Positions 60,585 through 64,000 of a DNA stretch of 64,000 nucleotides are shown here, piece by piece (the first letter of the stretch is position 1; every line of letters begins with the position of its first letter). The notes beneath the pieces are model-generated. The model was not told the DNA's origin. It saw only the letters and a list, made by a program, of their open reading frames with translations, and ran no database searches. Source of the stretch: an uncultured Alphaproteobacteria bacterium (GTDB lineage Bacteria > Pseudomonadota > Alphaproteobacteria > HIMB59 > GCA-002718135); NCBI GenBank assembly GCA_902618015.1, contig CACMYX010000003.1, positions 40,001-104,000 on the forward strand, in the 5' to 3' direction. Made by a program: the position numbers and the translations under genes.

Positions 60585-61339
60585 CTCAAAAAATTATTAT
60601 TTAGACAATATTCATTTAATTCATTTATACTCATTATATCTTCTAAAAAAATGTTTGCAAAAGCTATTCCACTTACTTTATTAGATGTTGCTTTCATAAT
60701 TTTATCTATGTGGTCTAATTTACCGAAACCCCCTGAAGCTATTAGCGGGACAGTAATTATGTTATTTATATCTTCAAATAAATTATAGTCGAAACCTTTT
60801 TTAGTTCCCTGGTAGTCTATTGATTGTAGAATAATTTCACCAACTCCATTATCTTGAGCTCTTATAATTAAATCTTTAATTTCAATCCCACTATTTTCCC
60901 TACCATTATCATAATATGCTATCCATTTATTTTCATGTTTTTTTGCTTGTGCTGATAATGCTATGCTTTGAGTACCAAATTTATTCGAAATTAATTTTAT
61001 AATATCAATATTTTTTATCGCAGCAGTATTAACAAATATTTTGTCAGCTCCTTTTTCAAAAGCTGCTGTAGCATTATCTATATTTCTAATTCCGCCACCT
61101 ACTGTAAAAGGAATAAATATTTTCTTAGATAATTCAGTTATTTCTGATGAAAGTGAATTTCTTTCATATAGACTTGCAACTATATCATCAAATATTAATT
61201 CATCTATGCCTTGGTTATATAGTTTCTGAGCATAGAATAATGGATCTTCCAAAAATTTAAATCCCTCTTTTTGATATGTTCTTACAACTTTTTTTGATTT
61301 AATATCTAACCTTCCAATTAACCTAAAGTTTAAAGACAA
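60581..61339 (-). CDS. HisF-like cyclase subunit (glycan amidation)
   Basis: 252 residues from a TTG start at 61337-61339, two bases after the upstream stop. This gives the usual HisF length and N-terminus (SLNFRLIGRLDIKSKKVV). An ATG at 61384 would overlap the previous gene by 43 bp. The barrel is clear: TVGGGIRN, KIFVNTAA, GEIILQSIDYQGT and IASGGFG. The N-terminal catalytic Asp is kept (RLDIKS), but the second, equal to Asp130 of HisF, appears to be Gln (ALSAQAKK). This fits loss of the imidazole-forming reaction and a role only in passing ammonia to the WbpG-like partner. Confidence 0.83.
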   Translation of the reverse strand: MSLNFRLIGRLDIKSKKVVRTYQKEGFKFLEDPLFYAQKLYNQGIDELIFDDIVASLYERNSLSSEITELSKKIFIPFTVGGGIRNIDNATAAFEKGADKIFVNTAAIKNIDIIKLISNKFGTQSIALSAQAKKHENKWIAYYDNGRENSGIEIKDLIIRAQDNGVGEIILQSIDYQGTKKGFDYNLFEDINNIITVPLIASGGFGKLDHIDKIMKATSNKVSGIAFANIFLEDIMSINELNEYCLNNNFLR

Positions 61340-61341
61340 TT

Positions 61342-62520
61342 TTAAAAAATATTTGATTTCCAAATAGGAAACTTTAATTCCCATTCATTTTTTTCATTTT
61401 TATGCCACAAATGTGGTGATCTCCAACTATCAATAACTCTATAGAATTCATCCTCAGAAATATCCATATAATCTAATGTTTCTATGAAATATTTTTGAGG
61501 AAATTCTCCATCAAATTTTTTAACCAATGCAATACCTTCATCTCTAGTAATTTTACCATCTCTTATTTCGTGGGCACTATCACTAGTTGATCTACCAATT
61601 CCAAATTTAATATATGATAGGTAATAATGAAAACCGTCAGTTTTATCATCCAGACTTGCATACTTTGAATAAGTTCCTTCGGATCTTTGGTCGTTCGTTT
61701 CAAATCCTGTTTTTTCAACACAATAATAAAAATTTTCTTGTGGATCCCAGTATTTATAATAACTAAAGAAATGAATTTCCAACTTCTTATCTTTAATACT
61801 TTTAATATCTGGGGCCATATATGTAACTAAATCATTTTTTTTAACGCCATGCTCTTCCCAAAACTCAGGCGGCTTTCCTGAGAAGTAATGCTTGTTATGA
61901 TCAGTTATTTCTCTAGTTGGTGAATAAGCATTTTTCATATCACCACCATATTCAACTTCTCCATTTTCACCGTAGAAAATTAGCTTCACGTCATTTTGAA
62001 TAGCAGCATGCAAAGGAAAATTAGTTTGCCCATAAACGAATGGTTGAAAGTTATCGCCAATATACAAAAAGGAAAGCCTCATTAATTTTCTGTGAACATT
62101 TCCACTTACTGTTTTAAGTAAATTATCAAACCCACCAATTCTGCAAAAATTCTCGAGATTCTTTTTACCAATATCAGTATATATGCTTGGAGCAAAGGTA
62201 ACTGTGAGAGGATTCATTCCATATTCGTATTTTAATTGGTGCGCTACATAGCTACCATCCTTTCCTCCACTACAAGGAACTATAACATCATACTCACCAT
62301 TAGACTTTCTGTGTAGATCCAATAATTTTTTGAGTTCGTCTTCTCTTTTTTTCCAATCTATTTTATTTTTTTTAAATTCTGAAAAATTACAAGCACTACA
62401 AATACCATCTTTATCAAAAGTTATTCTAGGTCTTTGATTTGAAATTGTACATCTTTTACAAAATATAACTTTTTCAGGCAAATTATATAACTTTATTAGA
62501 TCTTTGTTTTTTATTTCCAT
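61342..62520 (-). CDS. N-acetyl sugar amidotransferase (WbpG/PseA-like)
   Basis: 392 residues. An N-terminal zinc-type cysteine set (FCKRCTIS and GICSACNF, C21-C24 and C42-C45 by rough count) precedes the PP-loop ATP-binding motif PCSGGKDGSYVAH (about 81). YGENGEVEYGG and AHEIRDGKITRDE are typical. This ATP pyrophosphatase activates an N-acetyl group for attack by ammonia, yielding an acetamidino group on pseudaminic, legionaminic or uronic-acid sugars. HisH- and HisF-like partners follow immediately. It abuts the NeuC-like gene with a one-base overlap. Confidence 0.9.
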   Translation of the reverse strand: MEIKNKDLIKLYNLPEKVIFCKRCTISNQRPRITFDKDGICSACNFSEFKKNKIDWKKREDELKKLLDLHRKSNGEYDVIVPCSGGKDGSYVAHQLKYEYGMNPLTVTFAPSIYTDIGKKNLENFCRIGGFDNLLKTVSGNVHRKLMRLSFLYIGDNFQPFVYGQTNFPLHAAIQNDVKLIFYGENGEVEYGGDMKNAYSPTREITDHNKHYFSGKPPEFWEEHGVKKNDLVTYMAPDIKSIKDKKLEIHFFSYYKYWDPQENFYYCVEKTGFETNDQRSEGTYSKYASLDDKTDGFHYYLSYIKFGIGRSTSDSAHEIRDGKITRDEGIALVKKFDGEFPQKYFIETLDYMDISEDEFYRVIDSWRSPHLWHKNEKNEWELKFPIWKSNIF

Positions 62521-63668
62521 TATTTAAGATTTAAATCATTAAAAATTTTTTTATGAACGTCAGTTTTATTTGAAAAGTTAATCATGTACTTATGCATTTT
62601 TTTTATAGAATTACCAGTGCCATAATAATTTTCCTGTTTTATTTTAATATTTTTCATTATTAATATTTTCTTCAAAGTCTTTTTTATAGATACTAAAGAA
62701 CCATTAATATCAAAGATAGAATTGTCCATCAATCTCCCTTTTTGTCTATCACCAATATTAATACTTTTTGTTCCCAAATATGGAGCTTCAATTATTGCAC
62801 TTGATGAATTACCCACTATAACATCAACTTCTTTTAATAAAGACAGAAATAATTTAGACCCAATATTATTGAAATAAATAACATTGTTTTTAGATCTATT
62901 TTTTTTTACAAAAGATTTAATAGATTTGTTTATTTTTGAATTATTAATATCATTATTTGCTAAAGAGAAATAGATATTCGAATTATTTTTAAAATCCTTT
63001 AATACTCTCAATAAATTATCAAAGTCTGAGTCTTTTTTTGACAAATTCGTAACAGAATTATAGCATATTAAAATATTCCTTTCCCCAAAATTTAATTTAA
63101 AAAAATTTGAAAGATATTTACGATTATAAAATTTATAACTTTTCAAAAAATCAATTGTTGGCGATCCAGTACAAAATACATTTTTTTTCATTTCCCCCAT
63201 TTGAATGATTCTTTTTCGATAAATTGTATTTGCTACAAAATGAATAGAAGATAATTTTGTTATCGAATGTCTAAATTTGTCATCGTAAGATCCCTGAGTA
63301 ACTTCGCCTCCATGAATATGAACAACTGGTAAGTTATATATGTTAGCAATAGATGCAATCAAATGTGCCTCATATCTATCTCCTATAATAAATATGTAAT
63401 CAAATTTATATTTTGATAAATATTTACCTATTATTTTCGAAAATTTAGAAATTTCATTTACTATATTAGATTCAGTGTTGCCTGTGAAATTAAAATGATA
63501 TTTGATAACATTTTTATTATTAAAAATATTATTTTTAATGTTTATTGCATTATAAACAAAATAATTTTTAAAAAATTTTTTTAAATGAAAAAATGTAAAG
63601 ATAGAATATATATAATTAAAATCAGCTCTATTTGTTGAAAAAAAACAAATTTTTTTTTTATTATTCAT
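62520..63668 (-). CDS. neuC: UDP/GDP-sugar 2-epimerase, hydrolysing (NeuC/LegG-like)
   Basis: 382 residues of the GT-B-like epimerase fold. ICFFSTNRADFNYIYSIF opens the protein. IIGDRYEAHLIA (about 95) and VVHIHGGEVTQGSYDDKFRH (about 115-135) are hallmark motifs of the hydrolysing family. VIVGNSSSAIIEAPYLG and NIGDRQKGRL lie near residues 280-310. It releases the 2-epimerised, 6-deoxy di-N-acetyl sugar for NeuB. It overlaps the partial aminotransferase gene by 8 bp. Confidence 0.88.
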   Translation of the reverse strand: MNNKKKICFFSTNRADFNYIYSIFTFFHLKKFFKNYFVYNAINIKNNIFNNKNVIKYHFNFTGNTESNIVNEISKFSKIIGKYLSKYKFDYIFIIGDRYEAHLIASIANIYNLPVVHIHGGEVTQGSYDDKFRHSITKLSSIHFVANTIYRKRIIQMGEMKKNVFCTGSPTIDFLKSYKFYNRKYLSNFFKLNFGERNILICYNSVTNLSKKDSDFDNLLRVLKDFKNNSNIYFSLANNDINNSKINKSIKSFVKKNRSKNNVIYFNNIGSKLFLSLLKEVDVIVGNSSSAIIEAPYLGTKSINIGDRQKGRLMDNSIFDINGSLVSIKKTLKKILIMKNIKIKQENYYGTGNSIKKMHKYMINFSNKTDVHKKIFNDLNLK

Positions 63669-64000
63669 AAATTATCCCACTTGGTAGACAAATTAGACTT
63701 TGATAAATTTTATAAGTATTTTCTATTTTATATCTTTCAAATGACTTACAAAATTGTAAATCACAAATAGGAAACCAGGAAGGGCGCACATAGATATTAT
63801 TTTTCAATAAGGTTTCAATAATTGAATTTTTTCTTTTATTGCTATTGACCATCATAAGATTTAACCAGAAATTTGACTTAATATTTTTATTAACTTCAAA
63901 AAATTCGTAATTATTTTCATAAAAGAATTTTTTATAAATATTGTTTATTTTTTTTTTATTGGAAATAATTTTTTCTAATTTTTTAATTTGGCTATATCCA
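63661..64000 (-). CDS. DegT/DnrJ/EryC1 aminotransferase, C-terminal part (LegC-like)
   Basis: The frame is open from the window edge to a stop at 63661, 112 complete codons. GYSQIKKLEKIIS near the edge, then FWLNLMMVNS, NNIYVRPSWFPICDL and LICLPSGII are typical of the C-terminal domain of sugar aminotransferases. The PLP lysine lies outside the window. By position it should aminate C4 of the 4-keto-6-deoxy sugar before the NeuC-like step, as LegC does. A 4,6-dehydratase (LegB-like) gene would be expected just beyond the right edge. Confidence 0.82.
   Translation of the reverse strand, partial: GYSQIKKLEKIISNKKKINNIYKKFFYENNYEFFEVNKNIKSNFWLNLMMVNSNKRKNSIIETLLKNNIYVRPSWFPICDLQFCKSFERYKIENTYKIYQSLICLPSGIIYE

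Noticed and set aside
59961..61339. Histidine biosynthesis genes hisH and hisF
   Set aside because: They lie in a nonulosonate operon directly after a WbpG/PseA-like gene, no other his genes are present, and a HisF catalytic Asp appears replaced.

Overview
The window looks like part of the chromosome of an AT-rich, streamlined marine alphaproteobacterium, of the SAR11 (Pelagibacterales), HIMB59 or AEGEAN-169 type. This is an inference. It rests on the very low GC content, tight or overlapping gene spacing, a DmdA-like GcvT-family protein, a ScfR/RamB-type XRE regulator, several GMC oxidoreductases, and a long surface-polysaccharide island. No rRNA or tRNA gene was seen, so the exact clade is open.

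Region 1 (1-2.6 kb) holds two small membrane proteins of unknown role. Next comes an XRE/DUF2083 short-chain-fatty-acyl-type regulator, with a leftward terminator and three copies of TTGTACATGTA behind it. The regulator diverges from a 59-residue protein, and a matching TTTACA-N3-TTTACAAA element sits at each start codon.

Region 2 (2.6-28.7 kb) is catabolic. A leftward operon encodes a dipeptide-type ABC importer (two permeases and a fused double ATPase), a small protein, an SDR and a GMC oxidoreductase. It diverges from a Tat-exported family 5 binding protein. A compact rightward operon follows: homocysteine S-methyltransferase-like, GcvT-like demethylase, FMN-dependent 2-hydroxyacid oxidase, ThDP enzyme, 5-hydroxyisourate-hydrolase-like, DmdA-like, OsmC and ECHDC3-like crotonase. 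Together these suggest uptake of a methylated organic compound, methyl transfer to folate or homocysteine, and oxidation and decarboxylation of a hydroxy acid. After it come an aldehyde dehydrogenase, a second GMC oxidoreductase, a hot-dog hydratase paired with an MmgE/PrpD protein, an EamA permease, a gamma-butyrobetaine-hydroxylase-like dioxygenase, a second aldehyde dehydrogenase and a class V aminotransferase.

Region 3 (28.8-64 kb) is a surface glycan island, even more AT-rich to the eye and mostly transcribed leftward. It starts with O-antigen ligase, a WecA-like initiating transferase, two GT4 transferases and Wzz-like and Wzy-like proteins. A modification block follows (36.7-45 kb) with two paralogous cytidylyltransferases, a cupin, a class III aminotransferase, Gfo/Idh and 2-hydroxyacid dehydrogenases, a dehydroquinate-synthase-like cyclase, a phosphoheptose-isomerase-like SIS protein and a HisC-like aminotransferase. 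This looks like a route to a cyclitol or another unusual acidic or amino sugar. Next come a radical SAM protein, a nucleotidyltransferase-HAD fusion with a small-molecule kinase, a methyltransferase, a WavE-like transferase, a NeuB-TIM-barrel fusion, Gmd, further cytidylyltransferases and capsule-type transferases. The right end (56.6-64 kb) is a legionaminic-acid-type nonulosonate pathway (CMP transferase, CBS-nucleotidyltransferase, NeuD-like, NeuB, NeuC, partial aminotransferase) with a HisH/HisF/WbpG-type amidotransferase system.

No stretch over 300 bases lacks a gene. The least understood and most interesting parts are the methyl-compound operon (10.7-18.6 kb) and the cyclase module (36.7-45 kb).
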